Below are positions 27,601 through 37,581 of a stretch of DNA of 64,000 nt, one piece after another. The stretch is from a bacterium (GTDB taxonomy: Bacteria; UBA10199; DSSB01). The stretch spans positions 1 to 64,000 of the forward strand of contig DATEDP010000070.1 in the NCBI GenBank assembly GCA_035281585.1, written 5' to 3'. The notes below the pieces were generated by a model, which saw only the letters and a program-made list of their open reading frames with translations, made no database searches and was not told where the DNA came from. Numbering within the stretch: position 1 is the stretch's first letter; each line of letters starts with the position of its first letter. The translations under genes were made by a program, and so were the position numbers.

Positions 27601-30600
27601 ACCCGCGCTACCACGACGAGGCCACCGAGCGACTGGAAGGATTGCCGGGGGTCGCCCGCTTCCAGGCCGGCCTCAACATCGGCCGGATGCTGCTGGCGAT
27701 GCGGGCCGGTCCCGCCGGCATGCTCGGCATCTCGATGACCAGCGGCTCCTCGCCCGACGAAGTGATCACCAACACCGCGATGGTCGTGGTGCCTTTCGCG
27801 GCGGCGAGGGCGGTGGCGGTCGGCGCCGAGGGGCTTTTCGTCGCCCGCGCCACCGGCGGCTCGATTCGGGCCATCCGCACCGCCGAGGCGGTCGAGCGGA
27901 CTTACCTCGCGGTCGAAGCCGGCGGCCGCTCGGTCCGAGGCCTGCGCCTGGCCGGCTTCGGCGTCCGGGCCGGCACCGAGGCGGCGGTCTTCACCGTGTC
28001 GAGCATGGGCCTGCACAGCCTCTTCACCGGCCACACCGACAATTGGACTTGGGGGAATTTCGGCCGCGAGTTCGGCTCGATGCTGCTGACCTTCGGCCTT
28101 TGCCACGGGATCGGCATGGGCATGAGCCGCTTGGGCCGGGAAGCCGCCCGCGTCGAAAGCCTGCGCACGGCCGGCGCTTCGGCCGAGCTGGGCACGGCGG
28201 CCCTTCGCCCCGGCGCCTCGCGGGCCTTGGGCGTGCTCGGTTACGGCGCCACCCTCGGCGGATTGACCGGCTTGGAATATTTCAACGAGGCGATCGGCCT
28301 CCATCCCCATGAAGGCGACGTGCCCTTCCTGATCCGGCTCTTCAACAGCGCGATGATGGATGCCCAGATGCGGGTGGCCGGAAGCGGCATCGACGCGGTC
28401 AGCGGCGGACGGATCTCCCGCCTCGAAGCCTCGACTCACCGGGCTTACGACGTCGCCGAGGTCATGCCGGCCCTGCACCGCCTCGGCTTCGAAGGGCCCA
28501 ACGAGCGCGGCGAGATGCCGGCCGAGAGCCGGCTGATCCTCGACACCATGCTGTCGCGGATCGCCGCCGGCGAGAGTGCCTCGGCGGTCGAGTCCTCGAT
28601 GGACAGCGCGGCCCGGACCCGCTTCGAAACCGCCGTCCGGGAGCGGATCGGCCTCGACCCCAGCTCGGCCGAGGGCCGCCAGCTCACCGCCCTGCTCTAC
28701 GCTCACGTCTACCGGCCGGGCCGAACGCCCGACGGCGCCCGGGCCGTCCTCGAACATTTGCCGGAATCGCTGGCGGCTTATCGCCGCAGCAGCAGCTCCT
28801 TCCTTCGCGAAGTCGGCATCTCCTCCGGCCCCCGCTTCGAGGCGATGCGGGTGGCGATCTTGGCCGAGGCCTTGCGCGAGGGCCGCAGCCCCTCCGAAGT
28901 CGGCGAGCTTTTGACCGGGTCGGCCGATTTCGGCGGCCGGGTCCGTTCGATCGTCGATGGCGCCTTGGGTCCCAATGCCAGCACGACCGCCGAAGGCCAA
29001 GCCTTGATGGCCGCTCTCACCCTGCGCGCCATCGAAGGCGGAAATTTCGACAACATCGGCGGTCGCTACAGCGCGCTGGTCGACGCCATGCCGGCTTTCG
29101 AAACCGCCTTGGGCCGGGGCTTCGAGGCGCTCGGCGAAACTTCGCCCGGCGAGCGGCGTCGAATCGCCGCCACCCTCTTGCTTCGCGCCGCCGAAGAAGG
29201 CGGCGACAACGCCGGGGCTATCGCCCATGTCGCCGAGAGCTTCAGCTCGCAGGCCGCCGGCCTGCGCCGAGCCACCGAGTTATTGACGGCGATGCTCAAT
29301 TTCCGCGGTGAGTCCGCTCGCGGCGAACTCTTGGCCTGGGCGGTGGCCGAAGGTTTGACTCCCGGCGCCCTCGAGGGCATCGCCCGACGAGTCGAGGAAG
29401 GCCGGATCACCTTGAGCATCCGTGACGGGCGAGTCTCGATGAACGAGGTTCCGGCCGAAAGCCGGACCGAGTTCCGCGAGGCGGTCGCCGAACGCTTCGC
29501 CGCTTTCCAACGCCATTTGCTGGCCCAGCTCCCCACCTTGAGTCGCCTGCTTGACGCCGGCGCCAGCGCCCCGGCCTTTTTCCAGGCCTTGAGCGCGGAG
29601 GTCGAAGCCGGCCGCCTGACCCTCGACGCTGAAATCGTCGAGCGGGTCAGCGAAATTTTCAGTGACACTACCACGATGCGGGCCCTCGATCGGGTGCCGC
29701 ACGAACGGCGCATCGAAGTGCGTCAAGCCCTGCTCTACGAAATCCTGACCGGACGAATCACCCGAGTCCGAGGCATTGGCGACCGGATTTACGAGATCCA
29801 GACCGAGCCAGCCCGCTTCGAAGGCGTCCGAATGGGCGGCGGCGAGCGGCCGAGCCTGGTTCGCTCCGAATTCCTGCCGCGGATCGGCGAAGGCTCCGAG
29901 GGCTATGCCGTCCTCGAGCGCTTCGACTTCGCCCAAGGCACCGACGGCCCCATGGTCCGACGCAGGACCGGCGGCGCCAGGCTCGAAGTTTGGACCGACG
30001 CCCGCCTCGCCCTCGAGCAATTGGCCGATCCCGGCCAGCCGGCCGGACCGCTGGTCAATATGGCCCGGCGAACTCGCGGCGCCTTGGAGGCGGCCTACGA
30101 GAGCGCCCGCGAAATCGAAACCTTGAGCGGCCGCACTCCGCCACCGCCGGAACTGGAGGCGGCCCGAAGCCGCTTGGCCGAAGCCACCCGCCGGCTGGAA
30201 GCTTGGGAAAGGTTGGAGCCGGTCTGGCGACAAGCCTTGACCGAAGGTGAAGCTCTCGTCGAGCGAGGCAGCCGGCCCTTCTACTCGTTGCGCCTGGCTT
30301 TGGAGCCTTCGGCCCGCGAGGTGACGAGGACCGATCGGGAGCTGGCCCCCGGCGAAGGTTCCGAGACGGTCTTCGAGCCCGGCGCCGCTTTGGAAGGCAC
30401 CGGCTCTTCGACCAACCCGATGCGGGCGGTCGCCGAGCGGATCCTTTCGGTGGACTCCACGACGCCCGACGCCGCCGAGCTGGCCGATGCCTGGCTCGAT
30501 CCGACCCGCGGCGATCAAGGCCGCGGCCCGATCCGGGCCGGCGAGATCGATTTGGTGGTCCGCGAAGGCACTGACATCGCGAGCGTCGCCGACGCCGCCG

Positions 30601-33600
30601 TCGCCCGCCTGGGTGAAACCGAAATTTTTCGCGGCGTCGATCCTGCCTCGCTCCGAATCGAGCGCAGCACCGACTCCAACGGCACGGTCCGCTTGGAATT
30701 CGCCCATCCCGAGCACCCCAACCTTCGCTTCGTCGTGCGGGTCCTCGAGCAGCGGGTGGCGAGGACCGAGCGAACCGAAGCCGAAGCGGCCTTCGAGCGA
30801 GCCTCCCGCTTCGAAGCCGACGAAAGGCCGGTGCCGGAACTGCGAGTCACTGTCGAGGAGCCCGAAGCCCCGCCGCCGGGACGTGAAACGGTCCGGCCTC
30901 CGCGCCGCGAAGGGCCGCCGGAAGAAGGCACCCGGCCGGGAACTCCCCGCCGCATCGCCGGCGCGGGCACCGAGGAGCCGCCGGGCGAAGGAACCCGTCC
31001 CGGAACTCCCCGCCGCATGGCTCGGCCGGCTCCGGCCGAGCCCGAGCCGACCGGCACCGAAACCGTCGTCGAGAGCGGCGTGCGCCGCACTTCCCGCGGC
31101 CGCTCCGAGGCGTCCGAGCTCGAAGTCACCGCGACCGGCACCGACGGCGAATTACCGCTGGCGGCGCTGACCGGCCATTTGAGCGAGAGCCCACCGATCC
31201 CGGCCGAGACCGCTTTCCCGCGGGCGGTCCGCAGCCTGCTCGAGAGCCGCTTCGCCGAATTGCTCGAAGCCGAGGAAGTCGCGGCCCTGCGCAGCTACGC
31301 CGAAACGGTGGAGCGCGGCGAGACGCCAAGCCCCGAAATGACCGCGGCGGCACTGGAAGCTTATCGTTATGAAACCACCGTGACCGGCGCCGACGGTCGC
31401 CCTGCGGCCGGCGGCATACTTCGGATGACGTCCGAGCCGCCAGCCGTGGGCAGCCTCCGCCGGGTCGAAATTGTCGCGGTCGACCCCGCGGCCCAGACCG
31501 TCACTATCCGCACTTCCACCGGCGGCGAGCGAGTTTTGCGCGGCATCGTCGGCGGGGAGATGCCGTTTCGGGAGGGCCAAGTCGTCGAGTTCATTCCGCC
31601 GGTCGCCGGCGCCGGCGGACCGCCGCCGCCCACGACGGTTTTGGTGCTCGGCAGCGAGGTGCGGAGCATCACGCCGCTCCGCGCCAGCGATGCCCGCGAC
31701 TTTAGCCGTTCAGTGACGGTGAACGGCGGCCGCCTGTCGCCCGACGGGCGAAGCGTCGAGCTGCTCGTCTCCCGGCTCGAAGTTCGGGACGGCGCCGCGC
31801 GGGAAACCCATGCCCTCCTTCGGATGACTCGGGCCGAGGCCGAGAGTCACGGCTTCCGTTTCGACGCGTGGGGGGGGCTGCGCCGGGCCGAATCGCCGCC
31901 GGCGCTCAACATGGAATTCGCGCCGGCCGAGACGGCCCATCCGCCGCCGGTCGTGGTGAACCACCCCGACCCGGCGATCGGCGGGACTCGGCGAGTCGAA
32001 ATCGCCGCGCCGGTCGATGCCGAGGGCAACATCTACGCGCTCTCGCTGGCGAGCCTGACTCCGGCCAGCGCCCGCGGCTCCCGCCACATGGTGGGCCATC
32101 CGATTCGGGCCGACTTTCATCCCGACGGCACCGCTTACGTCACCTTCGAAGGCAGGGTTGCCGGCGAAAGCGCGCCGCGCCGCTTCATGCTGCGGATGGA
32201 CGCCGCTCAAGCCCGCGCCATGGAATTCGGCCGCTCCGATCGAAGCGCACGCGATTTTGTGATCGCCTATCGCGGCAGCACCGGCGTCGAACCGGTGCGG
32301 GCCGAAGCCGGACCGCCACCTCCTCCCCCTGCCGGAACAGTGGACTTCGCGGGCCGCAGCGGCGAATTCAGCTTCGGCCGCGAGACCACCGGCGAATCGG
32401 CCGACCTCACAGTCGGGCCCGAGATGCGCATGGTCAGCCGGCGCCAAGCTCGCTTCCGAACCGGCGCCCACGGCTTGGAGGTCCACGCCGAAGCCGCCGA
32501 AGGCACCTGGATCCTGCACAATGGACGCTGGCGGGAGCTCCATGCTTCCGATGGCTGGTTCCGTCTGCCCGAGGGCGCCCGCATCGCCTTCGGCCGGCCG
32601 GCCGAGATCGACGCCTCCGGCGCCCGGCGGACGGCGCCGCCCGACCGTCCCACCGAGCATTTGATCATCATGGAAGTCGCCGGATCGAGATTGCGAGCCG
32701 CTTCCGAATCGGGCTTGCGTTGGACGCCGCGGTCCGAACCGGTCCGAACACCTGCGGTTGCCGAACCAGCGGTTGGCTCCTCGCTCAGCGGCGAGGACGG
32801 CATCGTCCTCCTGAACGGAACTCGCTACGAGATCCGCATTCCCGAATCCTCCCGAAGAGGCGGCGGCGAGATCACCTTTCCGGCCTTCGACGGCGATCGG
32901 CTCGAGGTGGTTTCCACCGAGGGCGAGACCGTCACTTTCCGGGCCCGGCTCCGCAATATCCGCGAAGCCATCGCCGGCCGCGACGAGCGCGAGACCGTCA
33001 CTTTTTCCATGCCGCGCGCCGAGGCGATCCGACGGCGCTTGATCGACGCTGACGGCCGGGTCCTCGCTCCATCCATCTATTTGGAAGTCCCGGTCCGGGC
33101 CAACCCCGACGCCTTGACCCGCTCCGGCCTGCCGACACGGCCCGATGGATCGATCGACATCGCGGCCTTGCCCGGAGTCCTCGGCCCCGGCGTGGCCGAT
33201 CCGGCTTGGCGGAGTCATCCCGAGGACCGGGGCGGGATCGCCGCCGGCGGCACCGAAGGCCGGGGCTACGGCGACCACAATGAGGACCGCTACCTCGTCT
33301 TCACCACCGCCGAAGGGCGCCACGTCACCGTCGTGATCGACGGCATGGGCGGCCATGGCGGCGGCGAACGGGCCGCCAGCATCGCCCGAGCCGTGATCGG
33401 CCAAGCGCTGGAGCGCGGCGTGCCGGTCGACCAAGCTTTGGAGCTGGCCCATAGCGCGATGGTTCAAGACAATGGCGAGCGGCGGAGCCGATCCGGCGCG
33501 GTCGCCTGCTCGGTCGAAGTGCGACCGACCGGCGAAGGTGATTTCGCGGTCGAGATGCGGCGGATCGGCGACAGCGACGCCGCGGCCTTCGATTTATCGC

Positions 33601-34877
33601 CGAGCGCCGAAGAGCCGATCGTCGGGCGCACCGAAAGACATTCCGAGGGCGAAACCCGCGAAGTTCGCCTGACCTCGAGCTCGGCCGTCGACTCGGCGAT
33701 GGGCTTGACCACCCGCGGCCCCCAAGAGGTCACCAGCTTGCGGATGCGCGAGGGCCAAGTCCTCTTGGTCGGATCCGACGGCTTTTGGGAAAACTTCATC
33801 GACTACCGGGAAGTCCGCGACATCATGATGCGGGCGCCGGATCACAGCGCCGAAGGCCTGCGCTCGACCCTGATGACCGAGGTCAACGTGCGCCAGCGCC
33901 TTTTGGAAATGCGTGGCCGCGCTTCCGAGCCCTGGGTCATCACGCCGGAACGCTACCGCGAGGCCTACCGCGACGTCACCGGCGGCGAGCCGCCTGCTTC
34001 GCCGCCTTGGCGCTATTTGGGCGGAACGCTGGCCCGGGACGGGCGAGTGACCGACGCCGCCGGCCGCGGGATCGGCCGTTTCAAAGCCGACAACGTGACT
34101 TTGGTGGTGGAAGTCGTCGGCGATCCGGTGGGCGGAGCCCGTCCTGCCCCGGTCGAAAGCGGCGAAGCTCTCGCTCCCGAACCGGTGCCGCTGCCGATGG
34201 TGGCGCGAACCGAGACCTTGCCCGAGCTGATGGTGGTCGGCGTTCCCGGCCTCGAGCGCGGGCGCGGCGGCAGCAACCATCCCTTCCTGGTCAGGGCGCC
34301 GGAAAACCGCGAGGGCCCCCAGGTCTATCGAATGACTTTGGACGAGCGGCGAGCGCCGGGCCATGTGCCGACGCGGGTCGAAGTGCGAAGCGCCACCGCC
34401 TTGGAGGCGCCGGTCCTGGAAAGCATCCTCTCGCCCCATCACCGCGAGGCCGGCGCCGAGCTGAGCCTAGTGTACGGCGAGCGAATCCCGCTCCAAGACA
34501 TGGCCAACGGCGGCGGCAGCGCGCCGGTGATCGATTTCTACGCCGTCGCCGACGCCGAGGCCGCGGCGGCGGTGCGCTCGCCGGGCCATCCCTCGGTGGC
34601 CATCGCCGACCCCAGCGCGGCCGAAGGCCACCCGATCTTCGCGATGGTGCGGAGCGGCAGCGGCTGGCGCCTGAACCTTCAAGCCGAAGGCATCAGCGTG
34701 GTGGACGCCGAAGGCCGGCCGCGCCCTGCGGTGAGCGGAAATCCCCGGGCCTTCGACTTGGCTCCGGGCGACCGGGTCCGCTTCGGCGTCAGCGAGCTGA
34801 TCTACGACGGGCGGGGCTTCCGCTCGGAGTCGACCACCGAGGCGAGAGTGCGAATTCCGGCGGGAGAGTTTCACTAA
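24693..34877 (+). CDS. Giant multidomain protein A: helical repeats, FHA-like and PP2C phosphatase domains
   Basis: 3394 aa, no signal peptide. Residues 1-1000 are helical and solenoid-like. About 1025-1205 is hydrophobic and glycine-rich (VVVPFAAARAVAVGAEG, FGSMLLTFGLCHGIGMGMSR). More helical repeats follow to about 1700, then a Pro/Arg linker (about 2050-2150) containing GTRPGTPRR twice. About 2170-2540 are beta-rich modules. An FHA-like domain lies near 2550-2655 (FSFGRETTGESADL, MVSRRQARF). A PP2C Ser/Thr phosphatase domain covers about 2845-3140 with GYGDHNEDR, VIDGMGGHGGGE, VGSDGFWEN and KADNVTLVV, so the metal-binding aspartates are all present. The C-terminal 225 residues are shared with protein B. 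ATG 24693 aligns with the B start; AAGAGG lies 12 nt upstream. The role is unknown; phosphoprotein signalling is suggested. Confidence 0.88.
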   Translation: MSSRIIPGTGLPAGGLGPLSGESRPIETRRPTEAREVEAPRVDPAIAGRELAETEASLGATSTGEGRTRTPRERFRDEMRRYEALRSSDPVAAGRILRETLPPLARQIREGLRSSPRELLEDLRMLRGFHRAAREYEGAHVPTRYLFGDNAEYTAYEGRVRAITEDLNGVEAGMRALRDVLRARFYVPPGGHASADQLAEARFAAEISRELGEHAHLRDDLRTWSRLLANADSNAIPAEDLAAESVALLQGWSVLRDAALGRIDRGPHPAPLDMTDSEISTEMRRTGEMTAMFLSGDAELDPAMIRTHLDRLIDGDRPADIAALNLESLIEASETRGRLAELLTRAEATTDLAERRELLLNGLQAATGLGDSTEVSRVLRQLEQAMPAADTAGGDLTRLETLTQAYGILRGADSPAASRIREELESLGARFRDPSSGLSALDRARGMTLVRNFYLSVGDTEQANSFNRPMRELRDELRRELRGARETMAPLAYADASRTLAELSLSLTTIRDAEIGIREREIYDRMITEARGRGEDVSWSHQQRAIRERAREEAIRTYGEELSRDMAHWLVAAARLRRAEPAVELGTRMEHGRALAIAMHGLRGLEVDGNPLIAERTMANTIRLTEELIGAIFEDSLAQAEGPNLEERRELAGSIVADLNTRVHAAMAEGASPADLSWLSGLSPASVTEFAEISQSAHLLLRGHSDPPTERDLQASLQAAQLFASLGLPERVTAAMAPLETFAAGIDVSSEEGAGTRAQLLLSLAQVYSSAGMSESLRRALEGVVALDRPGELHGMAELARGMIHLSEGRLDEARSVFAALPEDPVAQSFLRSILDGERGARIARTIGVLRAVSANFLQRGRDAGEDMDAWERDTNAGWDEVQRLVLSGECSSIGEALGRVESSGRFPGFHTGAGDMTIGSRLGYFLSAVDNPALSDADFGSEIFEFAAGIGADGYLMADGMIYQMMAEDPRYHDEATERLEGLPGVARFQAGLNIGRMLLAMRAGPAGMLGISMTSGSSPDEVITNTAMVVVPFAAARAVAVGAEGLFVARATGGSIRAIRTAEAVERTYLAVEAGGRSVRGLRLAGFGVRAGTEAAVFTVSSMGLHSLFTGHTDNWTWGNFGREFGSMLLTFGLCHGIGMGMSRLGREAARVESLRTAGASAELGTAALRPGASRALGVLGYGATLGGLTGLEYFNEAIGLHPHEGDVPFLIRLFNSAMMDAQMRVAGSGIDAVSGGRISRLEASTHRAYDVAEVMPALHRLGFEGPNERGEMPAESRLILDTMLSRIAAGESASAVESSMDSAARTRFETAVRERIGLDPSSAEGRQLTALLYAHVYRPGRTPDGARAVLEHLPESLAAYRRSSSSFLREVGISSGPRFEAMRVAILAEALREGRSPSEVGELLTGSADFGGRVRSIVDGALGPNASTTAEGQALMAALTLRAIEGGNFDNIGGRYSALVDAMPAFETALGRGFEALGETSPGERRRIAATLLLRAAEEGGDNAGAIAHVAESFSSQAAGLRRATELLTAMLNFRGESARGELLAWAVAEGLTPGALEGIARRVEEGRITLSIRDGRVSMNEVPAESRTEFREAVAERFAAFQRHLLAQLPTLSRLLDAGASAPAFFQALSAEVEAGRLTLDAEIVERVSEIFSDTTTMRALDRVPHERRIEVRQALLYEILTGRITRVRGIGDRIYEIQTEPARFEGVRMGGGERPSLVRSEFLPRIGEGSEGYAVLERFDFAQGTDGPMVRRRTGGARLEVWTDARLALEQLADPGQPAGPLVNMARRTRGALEAAYESAREIETLSGRTPPPPELEAARSRLAEATRRLEAWERLEPVWRQALTEGEALVERGSRPFYSLRLALEPSAREVTRTDRELAPGEGSETVFEPGAALEGTGSSTNPMRAVAERILSVDSTTPDAAELADAWLDPTRGDQGRGPIRAGEIDLVVREGTDIASVADAAVARLGETEIFRGVDPASLRIERSTDSNGTVRLEFAHPEHPNLRFVVRVLEQRVARTERTEAEAAFERASRFEADERPVPELRVTVEEPEAPPPGRETVRPPRREGPPEEGTRPGTPRRIAGAGTEEPPGEGTRPGTPRRMARPAPAEPEPTGTETVVESGVRRTSRGRSEASELEVTATGTDGELPLAALTGHLSESPPIPAETAFPRAVRSLLESRFAELLEAEEVAALRSYAETVERGETPSPEMTAAALEAYRYETTVTGADGRPAAGGILRMTSEPPAVGSLRRVEIVAVDPAAQTVTIRTSTGGERVLRGIVGGEMPFREGQVVEFIPPVAGAGGPPPPTTVLVLGSEVRSITPLRASDARDFSRSVTVNGGRLSPDGRSVELLVSRLEVRDGAARETHALLRMTRAEAESHGFRFDAWGGLRRAESPPALNMEFAPAETAHPPPVVVNHPDPAIGGTRRVEIAAPVDAEGNIYALSLASLTPASARGSRHMVGHPIRADFHPDGTAYVTFEGRVAGESAPRRFMLRMDAAQARAMEFGRSDRSARDFVIAYRGSTGVEPVRAEAGPPPPPPAGTVDFAGRSGEFSFGRETTGESADLTVGPEMRMVSRRQARFRTGAHGLEVHAEAAEGTWILHNGRWRELHASDGWFRLPEGARIAFGRPAEIDASGARRTAPPDRPTEHLIIMEVAGSRLRAASESGLRWTPRSEPVRTPAVAEPAVGSSLSGEDGIVLLNGTRYEIRIPESSRRGGGEITFPAFDGDRLEVVSTEGETVTFRARLRNIREAIAGRDERETVTFSMPRAEAIRRRLIDADGRVLAPSIYLEVPVRANPDALTRSGLPTRPDGSIDIAALPGVLGPGVADPAWRSHPEDRGGIAAGGTEGRGYGDHNEDRYLVFTTAEGRHVTVVIDGMGGHGGGERAASIARAVIGQALERGVPVDQALELAHSAMVQDNGERRSRSGAVACSVEVRPTGEGDFAVEMRRIGDSDAAAFDLSPSAEEPIVGRTERHSEGETREVRLTSSSAVDSAMGLTTRGPQEVTSLRMREGQVLLVGSDGFWENFIDYREVRDIMMRAPDHSAEGLRSTLMTEVNVRQRLLEMRGRASEPWVITPERYREAYRDVTGGEPPASPPWRYLGGTLARDGRVTDAAGRGIGRFKADNVTLVVEVVGDPVGGARPAPVESGEALAPEPVPLPMVARTETLPELMVVGVPGLERGRGGSNHPFLVRAPENREGPQVYRMTLDERRAPGHVPTRVEVRSATALEAPVLESILSPHHREAGAELSLVYGERIPLQDMANGGGSAPVIDFYAVADAEAAAAVRSPGHPSVAIADPSAAEGHPIFAMVRSGSGWRLNLQAEGISVVDAEGRPRPAVSGNPRAFDLAPGDRVRFGVSELIYDGRGFRSESTTEARVRIPAGEFH

Positions 34878-34898
34878 AAGCGTCATCATGAGCACAAT

Positions 34899-35061
34899 GT
34901 CATCCTGAGCAAAGCGAAGGATCTGCGACCCACCAAGAATTCATCGGGCACCAAGCCCCTTCGTCTCTTCGGAATCCCTTAAGACAGAACGCAGAAGCTT
35001 GGACCTTTCAGAAAACCTTGGCAGGTCGCAGATCCTTCGTCGCTTCGCTCCTCAGGATGAC
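34899..35061. repeat. Dispersed inverted repeat, CATCCTGAGC family
   Basis: Arms of about 31-37 nt (GTCATCCTGAGCAAAGCGAA... and the complementary ...CTTCGCTCCTCAGGATGAC) enclose about 95 bp without coding content. It fills the gap between giant gene A and its convergent partner gene. Related to 4845-4924. Confidence 0.75.
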
Positions 35062-35075
35062 CCCGCCGGTGAATT

Positions 35076-37436
35076 TCACTGAGTGAAATAAGTCCAGTTC
35101 ACCCAATCCCTCAAATAGAGTCCCAAGCCGGCGGGATGGACCGCCAGGTACTGGTCGAGAAGCCGCTTGTCGCCGTGCTCGGCCTGCCAGCGGAAGGCCC
35201 GAGCCTCGGCCAGCATCTCTTCGAGATAGGTTCCGTTCAAGCCCCGGTTGCTTTGACGCGAGGCCCGCTGGAAATGGGCGTGCTCGTGAACCAGCTGGAC
35301 CAGCCGCAGGAAAGCCAAGTCGCGGTAAGCCTGGTGGGAGGCCGCCTCGACCTGCATGAGGTAAATCGAATCCCGGCCCGAGGCATCCTGAAAAGCGGGA
35401 ACGAAAAGCCCGCTGAAGCTGCGCCGGCGCGAGTCGACACCGGTGAAGAGAGCGTCGAAGGCGTTTCGGGGCAAAAAAACCAGGCGAAAGCGCTCGGCCG
35501 CAAGGTCGCTTTCGATCGATTCGGAAACCGGATCGCCGAGCAGGAGAAGCGCGGTTCGCAAGCTGGCGCTATCCACCGGGCGTCGATTATCCGGCCAAAC
35601 CTGCCCGAGCAGGCCCTGAGTTCGGCTCCTTCTCGCCGCCGCCCTTTCCCCATCCAGCAGCTCCGGAAGACGTCGGTAAAGTTGGGCCAGCTCCTGGGCC
35701 AATTCCGGTGCGGCAAGATAGCCGTCGTCCTGGCTGCCGAGGATCGATTCGGCGTCATGGAAAGGATGAGGCTGTCCGGGAAGGCGAATGCCCAAATCCA
35801 TGTCGGCCAACTCGCGCAGCTTGGCGAGATGAGCCGGCTCCTCCGTTAAAATGCGGATCATCCTTTGGACTCGCAAGGCGCCGGCGGGGTTGAGCCGAGC
35901 CCGCCGCAAGGCCTCGACGACCAAAGCCCGGTGCTGCGGGTATTTTTCCAACCAAGCTTGCACCACCCGCGGAGAGCGCAGCCGGTCGCGCTCCGGAGCG
36001 AAACCATCGTAGGCGTGCAGGACCTGCCTTGCTTCCCGCGGCAAGGGCAAAAGCCGAATCAGCCGATGAGATTCGCCCGTGCCGGCCGCGAGCGCGTTGA
36101 GCCGCGATTGGCGCTCGGCCATCTCTTCCGGAATGAGCCGAATCCAGGGATCGAGCTCCGAGACCAAGGATTCGAGCCGATCGACGTTTCCGCCTTCGGC
36201 CAACAGAGCCAAAAGCCGGTCGAATCGGGCTTGGTCCTGTTGCTGAACCGTCGTCTCGAGGCCGGCCCGCACGACGCCGTTCAGGTAGCTGCCGCGAAGC
36301 CCGCCGGGCAAAGCATAGTTGGCGGCGTAATTCAGGCGCCGCAGGGCGAGCTCGAAGCCGGCGACATCCCCATACTGCGATCCGTTCAGCATCCGGATCA
36401 GGGCCGGGCCCAATTGGGTTTGGGCCTGGAGAGCTTGGACGCTTTGCACCACCCGCGAGGTGGCACGAGGGCCGAGCGCGGCTTGGAGCTCGCCCTGAAG
36501 CAAGGCCGCATCGATTTCCTGGCGGTGGTAAGGCTGGGTGATTTCGTCCTCGGGCCGGATGGCCGCCGCCAAGTCCAGCGGACGAAGCTCGGATCGAGCG
36601 GCGAATCGCCAAGCCGAAGCTTGAAGCGCCGGCTCTCCGCCGGCTTCGCGGAGCGGCGAAACTCTTCGGCCTCCGCTCAACAAGGCAGCGGCGATCGCGC
36701 CGCCGGCGCGGAGCTGCAAGAAAGTCTCGCCGGCCTCGAACCACCGGCTGGCCTCGTCCCGGCCCGGTCGAAGTCCGAAGGCCTCCTCGGCCCGATGACC
36801 GAGGTAGGCGCCGGCCAAGCTGCCGAGCCTCGCGGCGCCGCTTAACTTCAGACCGCCAAGGAACAGTGCGGTGCCGGCCAATTCTAGGGGTAGGGTGGCG
36901 GCTTCACCGAAACCACCCTCATATCCCAGGATGCCCCGCGCCAGGCGGGTTCCGAAGACAAAGGCCGGAACTTCCGCCAAGTAAGCGGTCCCGCCGGCCA
37001 GAGCCCGCGCCCGCCAACCGCGGGACCAAGCGCTTTCGGCGGCCAGGGCCAGCGAGCGCCCGACGAAGCCGCGGGTCAGCGCAGTCACCGAACCGGCCGC
37101 GAGAAAACCGAAGATCATCGCCGGATCGGAGGCCTGGCTGAAAAAATTCCGCGCCGAAACCTCGATCCGCTCGCCGAGCGGCCCCCGGCCCTGCAGGGCC
37201 TCGAGGCGCCGCTGCGCCCGCTCCACGCCGGGAGTTCCAGCCGGAGCACCCTCGAGAATCGCCCGATAGATCTGCAGCGCTTCGGCCTCGCGATGCCGGT
37301 TTTCCAAACGGCCAGCCCAAGCCAGCAGGCCGGCGGCGCGGAGTTCGGGGTCCCGTTCCCGGCGAAGCGAATCCCAATGACGGCGTTCCGCGGGCTCAAG
37401 TCCGGAGAGAAAGTTAGTGGATTCCAGGTTGCGCAA
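35076..37436 (-). CDS. HExxH metallopeptidase-like protein, partner of giant A
   Basis: 786 aa, paralogous along its length to the 840 aa product at 50764-53286. The N-terminus has a TPR-like pair of helices (AEALQIYRAILEGAPAG). Hydrophobic segments follow near 105-125 (DPAMIFGFLAAGSVTALTRG) and 155-210 (LELAGTALFLGGLKLSGAAR), so it may insert into a membrane. A long helical middle leads to the C-terminal motif LVQLVHEHAHFQRA (HEHAH at about 717-721) followed by GTYLEEMLAEARAFRW, where a glutamate could be the third zinc ligand, as in gluzincins. No known peptidase family is assigned. TTG 37436 is used: the nearby ATG is out of frame and AAGAGGG lies about 11 nt upstream. The gene converges on giant gene A with a repeat between them. 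Confidence 0.78.
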   Translation of the reverse strand: MRNLESTNFLSGLEPAERRHWDSLRRERDPELRAAGLLAWAGRLENRHREAEALQIYRAILEGAPAGTPGVERAQRRLEALQGRGPLGERIEVSARNFFSQASDPAMIFGFLAAGSVTALTRGFVGRSLALAAESAWSRGWRARALAGGTAYLAEVPAFVFGTRLARGILGYEGGFGEAATLPLELAGTALFLGGLKLSGAARLGSLAGAYLGHRAEEAFGLRPGRDEASRWFEAGETFLQLRAGGAIAAALLSGGRRVSPLREAGGEPALQASAWRFAARSELRPLDLAAAIRPEDEITQPYHRQEIDAALLQGELQAALGPRATSRVVQSVQALQAQTQLGPALIRMLNGSQYGDVAGFELALRRLNYAANYALPGGLRGSYLNGVVRAGLETTVQQQDQARFDRLLALLAEGGNVDRLESLVSELDPWIRLIPEEMAERQSRLNALAAGTGESHRLIRLLPLPREARQVLHAYDGFAPERDRLRSPRVVQAWLEKYPQHRALVVEALRRARLNPAGALRVQRMIRILTEEPAHLAKLRELADMDLGIRLPGQPHPFHDAESILGSQDDGYLAAPELAQELAQLYRRLPELLDGERAAARRSRTQGLLGQVWPDNRRPVDSASLRTALLLLGDPVSESIESDLAAERFRLVFLPRNAFDALFTGVDSRRRSFSGLFVPAFQDASGRDSIYLMQVEAASHQAYRDLAFLRLVQLVHEHAHFQRASRQSNRGLNGTYLEEMLAEARAFRWQAEHGDKRLLDQYLAVHPAGLGLYLRDWVNWTYFTQ

Positions 37437-37581
37437 GGCGAAAGCATTCCCTCTTGTGCGCCCCTGAATTTTCGATGGGTATCGGCGCTTTTATCGAGCC
37501 GCCAGCCATTTTGTTGTTTAAATGATATATATAATCTTTTCAAGTAGTTATGGTGAAATAACCCGCTCCGATACAAAAGGG

